A stretch of 64,000 bases of DNA, taken from positions 1 through 64,000 of the forward strand of contig JARNMJ010000002.1 in assembly GCA_029432795.1 (NCBI GenBank). Reading direction: 5' to 3'. The position numbers and the translations under genes were made by a program. Below are positions 1 through 8,618 of this stretch, piece after piece. Below the pieces are notes generated by a model. It ran no database searches and was not told the origin of the DNA. It was given only the letters and a program-made list of their open reading frames with translations. Position 1 is the stretch's first letter; every line of letters begins with the position of its first letter. The stretch is from Pontiellaceae bacterium B12219 (GTDB taxonomy: Bacteria > Verrucomicrobiota > Kiritimatiellia > Kiritimatiellales > Pontiellaceae).

Positions 1-84
1 TTTTCACGCTTCGAGAAACTCGACGTCATGTTCTGCGCCTTTATTCACTTTGCGCTCACCGTGGACATGCTCCCGTTGTGTTAA
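1..84 (+). mobile_element. 3' end of a DDE transposase (IS remnant, cut by window edge)
   Basis: Frame 1 is open from the first base to a TAA at 82-84 and reads as 27 residues containing RFEKLDVMFCAFIHFALTVD. Short basic-then-hydrophobic tails of this kind (R-x-E-K-x-D-x-M-x-x-x-F-I) close many IS5-like DDE transposases. Only the tail lies inside the window, so neither the catalytic residues nor the family can be checked. The insertion end presumably lies within the next about 80 bases, but I could not define a terminal inverted repeat. The AT-rich lipoprotein gene that follows may have arrived with it. Confidence 0.5.
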
Positions 85-165
85 CACGCCCTAGGTCGTT
101 AACGCTTACAGATGGTTCACAATATACTGTAAACGAATCCAATACGTTCATTACTCTCCTCCTCT

Positions 166-957
166 CTATTTGTGTTCTTTTTGGCTGTGTTGGCAGAGTT
201 TTTTAGTTGGTACATTAATATTTATACATTTTTCAGGCTCTCCAGAATCACCTCTCCAGCTTTTACATCCACACTTATTGCAAGCACCCGAGCCTCGTAT
301 ATCCTTTTTATTACTCTCAGAGGAAATGTCTAATGGGGCACATCCCGTGATAAGAGCAACCGCACTCGAAGAGATGTCAACCACATTGCAATCGTTTGTA
401 GATGAATTAGCAATCTCCTCAAAAAATAGCTTTATCGTGTTTCCTGATGATGCCGCTCTGGAATGACCAGCCTTAATCGTGATTCCTTCATATTCTGTAT
501 CAATGCCGGCACCGCCTTCTTTGTCGATTACGATTCCGGCTTCAACTGTCAGTAACTTTAAGGTAAGCGCACTTTGATTATCTATAGCTGACATCGCCTC
601 TATCACCGAGGTTGCCATACGTTGCCCCATAGAAGGAACAAGGTTTGAGGTTGTTCTATCATTAGGAACTAGGACCATTTTCAATGCGGTTGACTCAGAA
701 TTAGTTTTTTTTCCACCAGCATAAATTACTAATTTTACAGTTCCATCGGTTACCCTCGTGAATTTTGCATCTATACTTACTTCTGCTTTCTGTAATGGTG
801 GTAAGGATCCTTTAATAACGCTTGCGTTTATCTCATTGACTGCAATCTGAATTTCATCAAGCAAAACTTCAACATTCATATTGGTGGGGTTGGCCTTCTT
901 GGAAGTACAACATCCCGATATAAGCAAACCTATAATAAAAACCGACAGTACTTTCAT
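166..957 (-). CDS. Lipoprotein with trypco2-like domain and Cys-rich tail
   Basis: The 263-residue product starts with a lipoprotein signal: hydrophobic residues 4-15, then lipobox ISGC with Cys16, so it should be membrane-anchored. Residues about 28-98 (VEVLLDEIQIAVNEI, then alternating beta-type sequence ending in a KMVLVPN strand) resemble the trypsin-co-occurring domain trypco2, named in comparative studies of bacterial conflict systems; this assignment is by eye. The last 40 residues are rich in Cys and His (GACNKCGCKSW, EKC, LCQH), which suggests metal binding or disulfides. The gene is clearly more AT-rich than its neighbours and sits beside an IS tail, so horizontal acquisition is likely. 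No trypsin-like partner lies within the window. Function unknown. Confidence 0.6.
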   Translation of the reverse strand: MKVLSVFIIGLLISGCCTSKKANPTNMNVEVLLDEIQIAVNEINASVIKGSLPPLQKAEVSIDAKFTRVTDGTVKLVIYAGGKKTNSESTALKMVLVPNDRTTSNLVPSMGQRMATSVIEAMSAIDNQSALTLKLLTVEAGIVIDKEGGAGIDTEYEGITIKAGHSRAASSGNTIKLFFEEIANSSTNDCNVVDISSSAVALITGCAPLDISSESNKKDIRGSGACNKCGCKSWRGDSGEPEKCININVPTKKLCQHSQKEHK

Positions 958-1047
958 GTTCTTCTCCTAATAAGCTATGAATGTTAAAATATGATAAAAG
1001 ATCTATTCTTAGTAAAGATTTAGGCAGGCGCACGTCTCCGTTACTTT

Positions 1048-1173
1048 TTATATTGGATGGAGCCGTAATTCGTAGGTGTAATTCATAGAGGTGAGAGCAA
1101 TGTTGGTACCTTCGGCGATGTCAGGACTTTGCGGACCCATGCCGTGAATGATCAGAACTGCTATTTTTGCCAT
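1048..1173 (-). pseudogene. Truncated alpha/beta-hydrolase N-terminus (41 codons)
   Basis: A minus-strand reading frame starts at ATG 1173 behind a strong GGGAGG ribosome-binding site. It begins MAKIAVLIIHGMG, which matches the first beta-strand and oxyanion region (HGMG) of alpha/beta-hydrolases. It stops after 41 residues, and the sequence beyond residue 14 no longer resembles that fold. I read it as a decayed 5' fragment next to the IS-associated region. A real 41-residue peptide cannot be excluded, because the start signals are intact. Confidence 0.45.
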
Positions 1174-1396
1174 GTTGAACCTCCCAATTCAAATGCCTGA
1201 AATGCGATCGGATATAGGGGGAATAAGTGCTGTGATGGCGAATGGCAAGGAACTTTAAAAAGTATTTCCAGTATTAAAAGATGAGATAAATATGCATGTA
1301 GTATTTTGTAATATTTATCTTACTTCAGAAATAATAAGCTAATATTGATAATCGATTCGTGGTTGATAAAGGGAAGGATTCAGGCACGTTAGAGAG

Positions 1397-3003
1397 ATGC
1401 GATACAGATGGTCAGCGGTGGTGATACTATTTCTGTCGAGTTGGTTTATCATCTCGATTGATGCATCATGGACTGCGCTTTGGCCGAGTGTCGTGGCGTT
1501 GGCTGCGGTGTTTTTGCTGAACCGGACCATTACAGGGCTGCTGTTGGGAGCGGCGGCGGGCTTGCTTCTGCTGAATGGCGGCAATCCTGTTTCGGCGTTT
1601 GTTTCTTTTTTTCCGGAACATCTTTTTCCAGTGCTTGGAAGTTCGTGGAATCTAAGTGTGCTGGCATTTACATTATTACTCGGCGGGTTTGCGGCATTGC
1701 TGGAAAAAGGGGGAGGAATTCAGGCGCTGATGCAGAAGGGGCTGAATTCCGGCGGTCATTCCGGGCGTAAGGTTCAATGGAGCGCTTATACACTGGGGTT
1801 GATTTGTTTTTTTGATGGACTGGCGAACAGCATGCTGGTCGGGAAATCGATGAGTCCGATGGCGGAGAACGCCGGGGTTTCAAAACAACGGATGGCCTAT
1901 ATTGTCGATTCCACCAGTTCGGCGGTGGCGTGTGTGGCCGTAATTTCAACCTGGATTGCGTATCAGCTTTCCATGATTAAAGAAGGACTTTTGCTGGCGG
2001 GTGTTGACGCGCAACCATTCGGTCTGTTTCTAAAATCGATTCCGTTTAATTTTTACTGTTGGTTCACGTTGATTCTTCTGGCCGTTGTGATTTCCAATGA
2101 TTGGAACATCGGGCCGATGCGGCAAACGGAATCTCAACAGGAAAATGAGAATGGCCAAAAAGAGGCGCATGATTGCGACGAAAAGAAGCAATCTGCACAA
2201 AGACACAATGCGCGATCCGCTTCATGTGCAGTTTTTCCTTTGGGGTTTCTGATTCTCGGTTTACTGATCGGGCTGTATTTAAACGGGCTCATGGCATTTA
2301 TTTTCCCATTTCTCTGAAAGCCGTTTCTGATGCGTTTGGAAATGCGAATGCCGCGATGGTGCTGGTTTGGGTGAGTGCGTCAGCCTGTGTTCTTGCACTT
2401 ACCATGAATTTCAGACCGATCAAACAGCTGGGAGGAAACGGGCTTGCCGTTTTTGGCATCGGAATTAAAAACCTGATTAAACCGGTGTTGATTTTAATAT
2501 CGGCATGGCTGCTGAGCAGTACGCTGAAATCATTGAATACCACCGAAGTTCTGGCAGCCATGCTGGAGGGCAATATTCCGCCGGCGCTTTATCCGCTGCT
2601 GGTATTCGTGACGGGGGCATTGATTTCTTTCAGTACAGGAACGTCCTGGGGGACGATGGGGATTCTGATGCCGCTGGCTCTGCCGGTGGCGCTTCGTTTT
2701 TCGGGGGGTGAACTTTCATCTTTAATTCATGGAACCATTGCTGCGGTGTTCAGTGGTGCGGTTTTCGGGGATCATTGCTCCCCGTTCAGCGACACCACGA
2801 TTGTTTCGTCTATTTCCTGCGGTATAGAACCGATGAATCATGTTAAAACTCAGATGCCGTATGCGCTGATTGCGGCGAGCACCGCCATCCTGGCCGGCTT
2901 TCTTCTTTCCGGACAGGGCTTGAACCCCTATTTATCGTTGCTGATTGGTGCTTCAGTATTGGTTGCATTGCCGCGGATTTTAAAAACCAGAAAAATACTA
3001 TGA
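1397..3003 (+). pseudogene. NhaC-type Na+/H+ antiporter, split by a -1 frameshift
   Basis: Two overlapping frames together give one polytopic antiporter of about 535 residues of the NhaC family (Pfam Na_H_antiporter). The first frame (1397-2317) holds the N-terminal helices and the conserved region around CFFDGLANSMLVGKSMSP. The second frame (real from about 2302 to 3003) holds GTSWGTMGILMP and GDHCSPFSDTTIVSS, both typical of the family C-terminal half. The frames join by a -1 shift exactly at TTTCCCA (2302-2308), just before the TGA at 2315. The cause could be a one-base loss, a sequencing error or recoding. A copy of the 15-bp palindrome lies at 1626. The next gene overlaps the stop by ATGA, so the pair was once translated as an operon. 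Confidence 0.75.
1626..1640. repeat. 15-bp palindrome TTCCA-GTGCT-TGGAA
   Basis: Exact copy of the dispersed TTCCA-R-NNN-Y-TGGAA palindrome, inside the antiporter gene, where it encodes P-V-L-G in the third reading frame used by this family of sites. Confidence 0.7.
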
Positions 3004-4340
3004 CGAAAGACATTTCGAGCATCGCAAAAAATAACGTCCGCCGATTTATCCTGTTCCGGTTGCTGTTCAACGCGCGGTTTTACTATCCGGTTTTTGCGGT
3101 AATCTTTCTCGATTTCGGGATGATGCTGGATCAGTTTTCCATGCTGAATGCCATCTGGGCGGCCACCATTATTCTGGCGGAAGTTCCGTCCGGTGCGTTG
3201 TCGGATCTGATCGGGCGTAAAAAACTGCTGGTGCTGACATCGGGATTGATGGTGTGCGAAATGGCGGTCTGGGCCTTTGCCCCGCGCGGCAATCCCACGC
3301 TACTGTTCTGGCTGCTGGCCGCGAACCGGATTTTAAGCGGGCTGGGGGAGGCGGCGGCCAGCGGATCCGACGAAGCCCTGGTCTATGAAAGTCTTGAAGC
3401 TGCCGGAATGCAGAGTCAGTGGTCGCGCGTACTGGAGCTGGTTTCCAAATGGCAGTCGGTGGCGTTTATGTTTGCCATGATTACCGGCGGGCTGGTTTAT
3501 GACCCGACGCTGCTTTCCAGACTTACCGGACTGAATATCACAAAAGAAATTACACTCCGATTGCCGCTTTATCTGACTTTTATCACTTCAATTATCTGCT
3601 GGTTCAATTGCCTGGGGTTTCATGAAACCAGGAGCGAGCAGGGAGAGAATGATGCGCTTTCTGTGAAAGATGCCTTCAAACAGACCTTTAATGCCGGGAA
3701 ATGGATCCTGAAAACGCCGTTTGCGCTGGTCGTTATTTTGGCCGGTGCTTTTGCCGACAGTATTATCCGCATGTTTGTGACCTTGAACTCGGAATATTAC
3801 CGACTCATTCATTACCCCGAATTTGCGCTCGGGCTGATTGGGGCCGGTGTTGCGCTCATGAATTTCGGAATTGCTCCGCTTTCCCGGCGTTTAGTGGATC
3901 GGCACACCCCCGGTTTTGTTTTCGGGGTCGTGACGGCGCTCGGGTTGGCGGGCTTTTTCGGTGCATCCTTTTTTATTCCGTATATCGGGCTGTTGTTCAG
4001 CATCCTTTTGTTTGCGGCCTTTTCCATTACCACGTTTTCTCTGTCGTTTTATCTGAACCGGATTTCCGACAACTCCATTCGGGCTACTGTGCTCAGTTTT
4101 AAAGGCATGGCGCTGAATCTGGGCTATGGATTCATCGGAATTGTATATGCCGGATTATTACGGTATCTGACCCGCACCCGTTCCATAGAAGTCGGCTCGG
4201 ATGAGCTGTTCATTACGGGCACGCAATATTTCTGGCCCTATTTTCTGATTGGCGGAATCGGCGTGGCTCTGTTTGTTCGGGTATATTTTCCAGGGATCAA
4301 TCACTTCCAATCCCAGGAAAATACATTAAAGGGAAAGTAA
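3000..4340 (+). CDS. MFS transporter
   Basis: The 446-residue protein has about 12 hydrophobic segments and the loop-2/3 signature GALSDLIGRKKLLVL of the major facilitator superfamily, so it is an inner-membrane secondary transporter. Its start overlaps the stop of the antiporter frame (ATGA), which indicates translational coupling. The substrate cannot be read from the sequence. The extra region around residues 120-180 (alternating charged and amphipathic) is like that of MFS members of the multidrug or unknown-substrate groups. The C-terminus INHFQSQE is encoded by a degenerate copy of the 15-bp palindrome (4305-4319). Family confident, substrate unknown. Confidence 0.85.
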   Translation: MTKDISSIAKNNVRRFILFRLLFNARFYYPVFAVIFLDFGMMLDQFSMLNAIWAATIILAEVPSGALSDLIGRKKLLVLTSGLMVCEMAVWAFAPRGNPTLLFWLLAANRILSGLGEAAASGSDEALVYESLEAAGMQSQWSRVLELVSKWQSVAFMFAMITGGLVYDPTLLSRLTGLNITKEITLRLPLYLTFITSIICWFNCLGFHETRSEQGENDALSVKDAFKQTFNAGKWILKTPFALVVILAGAFADSIIRMFVTLNSEYYRLIHYPEFALGLIGAGVALMNFGIAPLSRRLVDRHTPGFVFGVVTALGLAGFFGASFFIPYIGLLFSILLFAAFSITTFSLSFYLNRISDNSIRATVLSFKGMALNLGYGFIGIVYAGLLRYLTRTRSIEVGSDELFITGTQYFWPYFLIGGIGVALFVRVYFPGINHFQSQENTLKGK

Positions 4341-4529
4341 TGAAGAGCAGTATGATGAGATGAATCGTATCGAATGCTCATCACGGTCTTAAAATCCGGA
4401 ATCATTTTTCGGAGGGAAAGAAGCCGGCTTCGGCGATGATTTTATTAAGCGGACTCTTCCGTTTTTTCTCCTTTATTCACCGGTTTAATTCCTGCTTTAT
4501 AGGCACTCAACATAATAGGAGATATGACG

Positions 4530-4700
4530 ATGAAACTGATCGGACTGAGTTGTGCATTAATCGTAGTGCTTTCCATCGCATCCGGATGCGCAACGAAACA
4601 GGAGAAAGCAGCGAAACAGGCTAAAAAAGAAGCATATTTTAAAGATGGAAAAATGGATCAGCAGGTCGATTCCTGGAAAAAACCCGGCACCCGGTATTAA
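4530..4700 (+). CDS. Small lipoprotein, 56 residues
   Basis: The frame begins MKLIGLSCAL with a signal ending in the lipobox ASGC (Cys20), so the mature product is only 37 residues. It is rich in Lys, Ala and Gln (KQEKAAKQAKKEAYF) and likely forms a short amphipathic helix at a membrane. ATG 4530 is chosen over the in-frame ATG 4524 because AGGAGA at 4517-4522 is correctly spaced only for 4530. It stands alone between the MFS gene and the convergent flavoprotein gene. I do not recognise the family; small lysine-rich lipoproteins are common in diderms. Confidence 0.65.
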   Translation: MKLIGLSCALIVVLSIASGCATKQEKAAKQAKKEAYFKDGKMDQQVDSWKKPGTRY

Positions 4701-4858
4701 TGTTCAGACCTGATAGACCACATTTTTCATTTTACCCGCGTCGGCCTTTTTTATGAAATCGATCGGTTTGAATGGTGCAGCGGCAGAAGCATTCAATACA
4801 GCGTTGGTATGCCGGGCGGATGCTGAGCATCCTGATCAATCATCCAATGATTGGAAAA

Positions 4859-6286
4859 TCAGATGCCGTGTTCGACGTATTGATTCGTTACCGCAATAAC
4901 GGTTTCCCGACAGCTTCCGCAGGAGCTGGCGGCATAGGTTGCGCTCATAACTTCTTCGGGCGTTTTTAAATGATCCCGATCAATCGCCTTGCAAATATCA
5001 CCCTTTGTAACGTAGTTGCAAAAACAAACCACATCATCATCCGCCATATCGATTTCTGCATTAAACGGCTCGCCCACGGGGGCCAGTAAATCATGTGGAG
5101 TGGGCGGCAGATCGCCTCCGTTTTCCAGCGTTTTACGAATGAGCTCAAATTCGGAAATTTCGCCCACCAGCACAGCACCGATCAGTTTTTTCCAATCTTT
5201 GGAAATCAGCAGCTTTTTATACACGCCAATGGAACGATCCATTTCATACACAAAATCGACCTCATCCAAACTGTAGTGGGTTTCTCCAATGCTCGCCACC
5301 TGCAGATCCAGCAGCTTCAGCTTGGAGGCCGGAACCGATGTCTCGAAGGTTTTATTGATCTCTCCTAATTGGGCTGCGGCCACCTCGGCCATCGCATAGC
5401 CGGGCGCAATGAGACCAAATAAGACATTATTAAACGAAGCGCATTCACCAATCGCAAAAATGGCGGGGTCCGATGTCTGGACTGTATTTTGAACGGCAAT
5501 ACCGCCGCGGCTGCCCAGCTCAAGCCTGGCGTCGCGGCCCAGTTCATCATTCGGCAGAATTCCGGTGGCAATAATCACCAGGTCGGCCGGAATCGCTGTT
5601 CCGTCTTCGAGCCGCACACGGTCCACTTTGACGCGGCCTTCGATGCTCTTCACCTGTGTATTTAAACGCAGGTGAATGCCGAGCTCTTCGATTTTTTTAT
5701 CAAGAATTTCGCCGGCCATTTCATCCAGCTGGCAGGCCAGTAAAAAGGCCTCCCGTTCAATCACGGTTGTTTCAAGCCCGAGTTCCCGGCAGGCTTCAGC
5801 TGCTTCGAGCCCGAGCAGGCCGCCGCCGATAATCACCGCGCCGGTCGCAGTGCGGCTCGCCTGGAGAATACCCTTCACATCAGCAGGGGTGCGGTAAACC
5901 CGCACGCCGTCCAGTTCCGTTCCTTCAATGGCGGGAATATGGGGACGGGCGCCGGTGGCGATGACCAGGTAATCGTAGGCATAAACGGTGCCGTCGGTGG
6001 CTGTGACCGTTTTTTCGGCACGGTTAATCGATTGGGCACGTGTGCCGAGTTTGAGAGTAACTTTATAATAGGAATACCAGCGATCTTCCGCCAGAATTAG
6101 ATCCGTATCGCTTTTTCCTGAAAAGAGCGTTGAAAGGGAAACGCGGTCGTAGGCGGGAATCGGCTCCTCGCCCAGCACCGTGATGCGGTATTGATGATGC
6201 GCATCATATTCCAGCAACTTTTCGCAGAAACGGAAACCAGCCATCCCGTTTCCGATTACCAATACCTGTTTTTTCTGTTCCGACAT
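4859..6286 (-). CDS. NirB-like FAD-dependent NAD(P)H oxidoreductase with BFD-type [2Fe-2S] domain
   Basis: This 475-residue protein matches the N-terminal half of assimilatory nitrite reductase NirB. An FAD-binding Rossmann motif lies at the start (VIGNGMAGFRFCEKLL), a second dinucleotide motif near residue 150 (IGGGLLGLEAAEACRELG), and an FAD-contacting IFAIGECA near residue 285. The C-terminus is a BFD-like [2Fe-2S] domain with VCFCN and SSCGSC. The sirohaem/[4Fe-4S] reductase half is absent, so it probably passes electrons from NAD(P)H to another acceptor such as rubredoxin, not to nitrite. SKDWKK is encoded by an exact 15-bp palindrome at 5190. Single gene, convergent with the small lipoprotein. 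Confidence 0.85.
   Translation of the reverse strand: MSEQKKQVLVIGNGMAGFRFCEKLLEYDAHHQYRITVLGEEPIPAYDRVSLSTLFSGKSDTDLILAEDRWYSYYKVTLKLGTRAQSINRAEKTVTATDGTVYAYDYLVIATGARPHIPAIEGTELDGVRVYRTPADVKGILQASRTATGAVIIGGGLLGLEAAEACRELGLETTVIEREAFLLACQLDEMAGEILDKKIEELGIHLRLNTQVKSIEGRVKVDRVRLEDGTAIPADLVIIATGILPNDELGRDARLELGSRGGIAVQNTVQTSDPAIFAIGECASFNNVLFGLIAPGYAMAEVAAAQLGEINKTFETSVPASKLKLLDLQVASIGETHYSLDEVDFVYEMDRSIGVYKKLLISKDWKKLIGAVLVGEISEFELIRKTLENGGDLPPTPHDLLAPVGEPFNAEIDMADDDVVCFCNYVTKGDICKAIDRDHLKTPEEVMSATYAASSCGSCRETVIAVTNQYVEHGI
5190..5204. repeat. 15-bp palindrome TTCCA-ATCTT-TGGAA
   Basis: Exact copy inside the flavoprotein gene. On the coding (minus) strand it reads SKDWK, the second of three reading frames seen for this palindrome. 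Confidence 0.75.
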
Positions 6287-6407
6287 GCAAATTCCTAATT
6301 AATACGAAAACGGTGCGGGATACTTATCCGAGACCGGCTCCGGTGTCTATCAGTTGTTCACTTTTTATTGTTGGAGATCCTGAGAATTTGCCGCATCTTC
6401 ACCTCCC

Positions 6408-7529
6408 ATGACCGGTTTATACATCCACGTTCCCCTTTGCATTGCCAAATGCCGCTATTGCGATTTCTACAAGCTGACGCCCCGCGAGGTGGATGGCATG
6501 GACCTCTTTCTCCAATGTCTGGAAATTGAGCTGCGGCGACTTCCGAAAACGTTTGCACCGGATACCGTTTTTATTGGCGGCGGCACCCCCACGGCCTTGA
6601 GTCCGGTCGAATACCACCGCATGCTTGAATCGATTCATCGGCGAATTAATCTGTCGAACGTCGTTGAATTTACCAGCGAGGCCAATCCCGGCACGCTCAC
6701 ACCGGAAAAACTGGCCGTCATGCAAGAGGGCGGGGTTAACCGCGTCTCGATCGGTGTGCAATCCTTTAATCAGCAGGCACTCCAGCTGCTGGGCCGTATT
6801 CATGATGCAAAGACGGCCATTGATGGTTACCACATGCTGCGCGATGCCGGATTCGATAATGTAAACATTGACCTGATTCAGAGTATTCCCGGCATGTCGC
6901 CCGAAGATGTGATTGCGGATGCCCGCCAGGTGGCCGAATTGGGGCCCGATCATATTTCCTTTTATAACCTGATTTACGAGCCCGGAACACCGCTGACAAA
7001 ATCCCGCGATGAAGGCAAAGTGATTCCGCCCGGTGAAGATGAAGAAGCTGATAACTATTTTTCCGTAAAAGCTTTTCTCGAAAATGCCGGCTACGGGCAC
7101 TACGAAACGTCCAACTTTTCGAAACCCCGGAAAGAATGCCTGCACAATGTACTCTACTGGCAGGGCGGAGAATATTTCGGGTGCGGTCCTTCGGCGCACT
7201 CGCATTGGGACTCCAGGCGCTTTGGGAACATTCCGGATTTGAATGTGTATACAGACCGGCTCTTAAAGGATCAAAAACCGTTCGATGAAGTTGAAACACT
7301 CTCTAAAGAGGAAAAGGCGCGGGAAACATTGGTGATGTGGCTGCGCATGACCCAGGGCTTCGATCTTGACGCGTTTAAACGGGCCACCGGATTTTCCGCA
7401 TACGACCTTTGCGGTGATTCCATTGATTTTATGATTCGGGAAAAGCTGCTCCAATGTTCAGAGAACCGCCTGTCGCTCACCCCGAATGCGCTGTTTGTGA
7501 GCAACGCGGTTTTTGCTGAACTGCTGTAA
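6408..7529 (+). CDS. hemW: Radical SAM haem chaperone HemW
   Basis: The 373-residue protein begins with the radical-SAM cluster motif C-x3-C-x2-C in PLCIAKCRYCDFY, followed by IGGGTPT and ESNP-like EANPGT, as in HemW/HemN relatives. It lacks the longer N-terminus of true coproporphyrinogen dehydrogenase HemN and has the C-terminal HemW domain, so the role is haem trafficking in the cytoplasm. A good Shine-Dalgarno is not visible ahead of ATG 6408, but the motif spacing fits this start. Monocistronic, divergent from the flavoprotein gene. Older annotations of this family say oxygen-independent coproporphyrinogen III oxidase. Confidence 0.9.
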   Translation: MTGLYIHVPLCIAKCRYCDFYKLTPREVDGMDLFLQCLEIELRRLPKTFAPDTVFIGGGTPTALSPVEYHRMLESIHRRINLSNVVEFTSEANPGTLTPEKLAVMQEGGVNRVSIGVQSFNQQALQLLGRIHDAKTAIDGYHMLRDAGFDNVNIDLIQSIPGMSPEDVIADARQVAELGPDHISFYNLIYEPGTPLTKSRDEGKVIPPGEDEEADNYFSVKAFLENAGYGHYETSNFSKPRKECLHNVLYWQGGEYFGCGPSAHSHWDSRRFGNIPDLNVYTDRLLKDQKPFDEVETLSKEEKARETLVMWLRMTQGFDLDAFKRATGFSAYDLCGDSIDFMIREKLLQCSENRLSLTPNALFVSNAVFAELL

Positions 7530-7672
7530 TGACCGCAAGATGTTGTACTTTGCGCGATGAAGCAGGGGCAGAAAAACTGTATTTAGTCTTGTAAAGCCGA
7601 CAGAAATGCTTAGATTCCCAAGCTCTTGTTAAACAAAACAATTTTGAAAACACCATAGACGAGGTAATTGAG

Positions 7673-7903
7673 ATGGCTAGAGAATGTGCAGTTACAGGAA
7701 AGAAAACCATCGTGGGACGTCGTATCGTCCGTAAAGGTTTGTCCAAGAAAAAAGGCGGTATCGGTCTTCACGTGACCAGCGCCACCAAGCGTACGTTTAA
7801 ACCCAACCTGCAGCGCGTCCGTATTCGTACTGAAAACGGAACCGTTAAGCGTGTTTGGGTTTCTGCAAAGGCTCTGCGTTCCGGCGCGGTCAAAAAAGCC
7901 TAA
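7673..7903 (+). CDS. rpmB: 50S ribosomal protein L28
   Basis: The 76-residue product begins MARECAVTGKKTIVG and is strongly basic, with the typical L28 core (TKRTFKPNLQ, VRIRTENG, RVWVSAKALRS). It is a large-subunit protein near the E site. GAGG precedes the ATG at a suitable distance. It is followed within 3 bases by an exact 15-bp palindrome and then by a strong intrinsic terminator, so it is probably its own transcription unit. Length fits the family. Confidence 0.97.
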   Translation: MARECAVTGKKTIVGRRIVRKGLSKKKGGIGLHVTSATKRTFKPNLQRVRIRTENGTVKRVWVSAKALRSGAVKKA

Positions 7904-7905
7904 GT

Positions 7906-7920
7906 TTCCAATCATTGGAA
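7906..7920. repeat. 15-bp palindrome TTCCA-ATCAT-TGGAA
   Basis: Exact copy of the most frequent form, extended to 17 bp as TTTCCAATCATTGGAAA (7905-7921). It sits between the rpmB stop and its terminator hairpin. Confidence 0.85.
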
Positions 7921-7929
7921 ATTGCAAAG

Positions 7930-7956
7930 CCGTCCCGGGTTCGGGGCGGTTTTTTT
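7930..7956 (+). terminator. Intrinsic terminator after rpmB
   Basis: Stem CCGTCCC / GGGGCGG around a GGGTTC loop, followed by seven T residues. Confidence 0.85.
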
Positions 7957-8047
7957 GTGCCGGTACAGAATCGAATAAAATAGGATTCGGTTTAGCGCAA
8001 GAGCTCTGGGGGGATGAAAAATCCGGGACGTATTTTGCTGGAGACAC

Positions 8048-8075
8048 AAAAAAAAGCCCCGTCCGAAAACGAGGC
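8048..8075 (-). terminator. Intrinsic terminator after rpsN
   Basis: On the minus strand GCCTCG and CGGGGC pair around an eight-base loop and are followed by eight T residues, 29 bases past the rpsN stop. Confidence 0.85.
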
Positions 8076-8103
8076 GTATGGTCTTCAACAAAGTAAGGAA
8101 TGA

Positions 8104-8409
8104 TTACCAGCTGGCCTTTGTCATGCCAGGGATCTTGCCTTGGGAAGCCATTTCACGAAGCGTGATACGAGAGAGACCGAACTTCCGGTATACCGCGTGC
8201 GGGCGACCCGTTACAGAGCAACGATTCATGATGCGGTTGGGATTGGCGTCGAGCGGAAGCGAGCGAAGCTTGCGAACGGCAGCCATACGGTCAGCAGGTT
8301 CCGTTTCCGGGTTGCTGATGATTTTTTTCAGTTCCATGCGCTTTTCGTAATACTTCTTAGCTGTTGCGATGCGCTGTTGGTTTTTAACTACTTTGCTTTT
8401 TTTAGCCAT
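8104..8409 (-). CDS. rpsN: 30S ribosomal protein S14
   Basis: The 101-residue protein begins [15 protein letters not shown] and ends IPGMTKASW, the usual S14 end. It carries [19 protein letters not shown] but lacks the CxxC pairs of the short zinc form, so it is the longer C-minus type that binds no zinc. It stands apart from the ribosomal operon spc, next to rpmB, as happens where S14 and L28 genes are scattered. It is transcribed convergently with rpmB and divergently from citrate synthase. Confidence 0.96.
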   Translation of the reverse strand: MAKKSKVVKNQQRIATAKKYYEKRMELKKIISNPETEPADRMAAVRKLRSLPLDANPNRIMNRCSVTGRPHAVYRKFGLSRITLREMASQGKIPGMTKASW

Positions 8410-8618
8410 AAATTCTTAGTTCCTATTGTTGAAAGACCCGTGGATAAAACATAAACGACGGCGGTCGCGCAATATAAATAGTAAGAAAATTAAATGCGGC
8501 CGGGTTCTGTCGCTCCGCGCGAATGCGTCTGGATTGCTTTTAAACTTGAAAGCTACACAGCAAAACGTATTTTCCAAAGCATCGCAAGTCGAACTGAAGC
8601 TATAAATAAGGGATATAT
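8410..8618. promoter_or_regulatory. Divergent intergenic region rpsN / citrate synthase
   Basis: About 209 bases between two divergent starts must hold promoters for both. I see AT-rich stretches (for example TATAAATAG near 8474) but no confident -35/-10 pair and no clear riboswitch or operator. Confidence 0.3.

Noticed and set aside
4436-4624. 62-codon plus frame after the MFS gene
   Set aside because: Overlaps the small lipoprotein gene in another frame and has no ribosome-binding site or motif.
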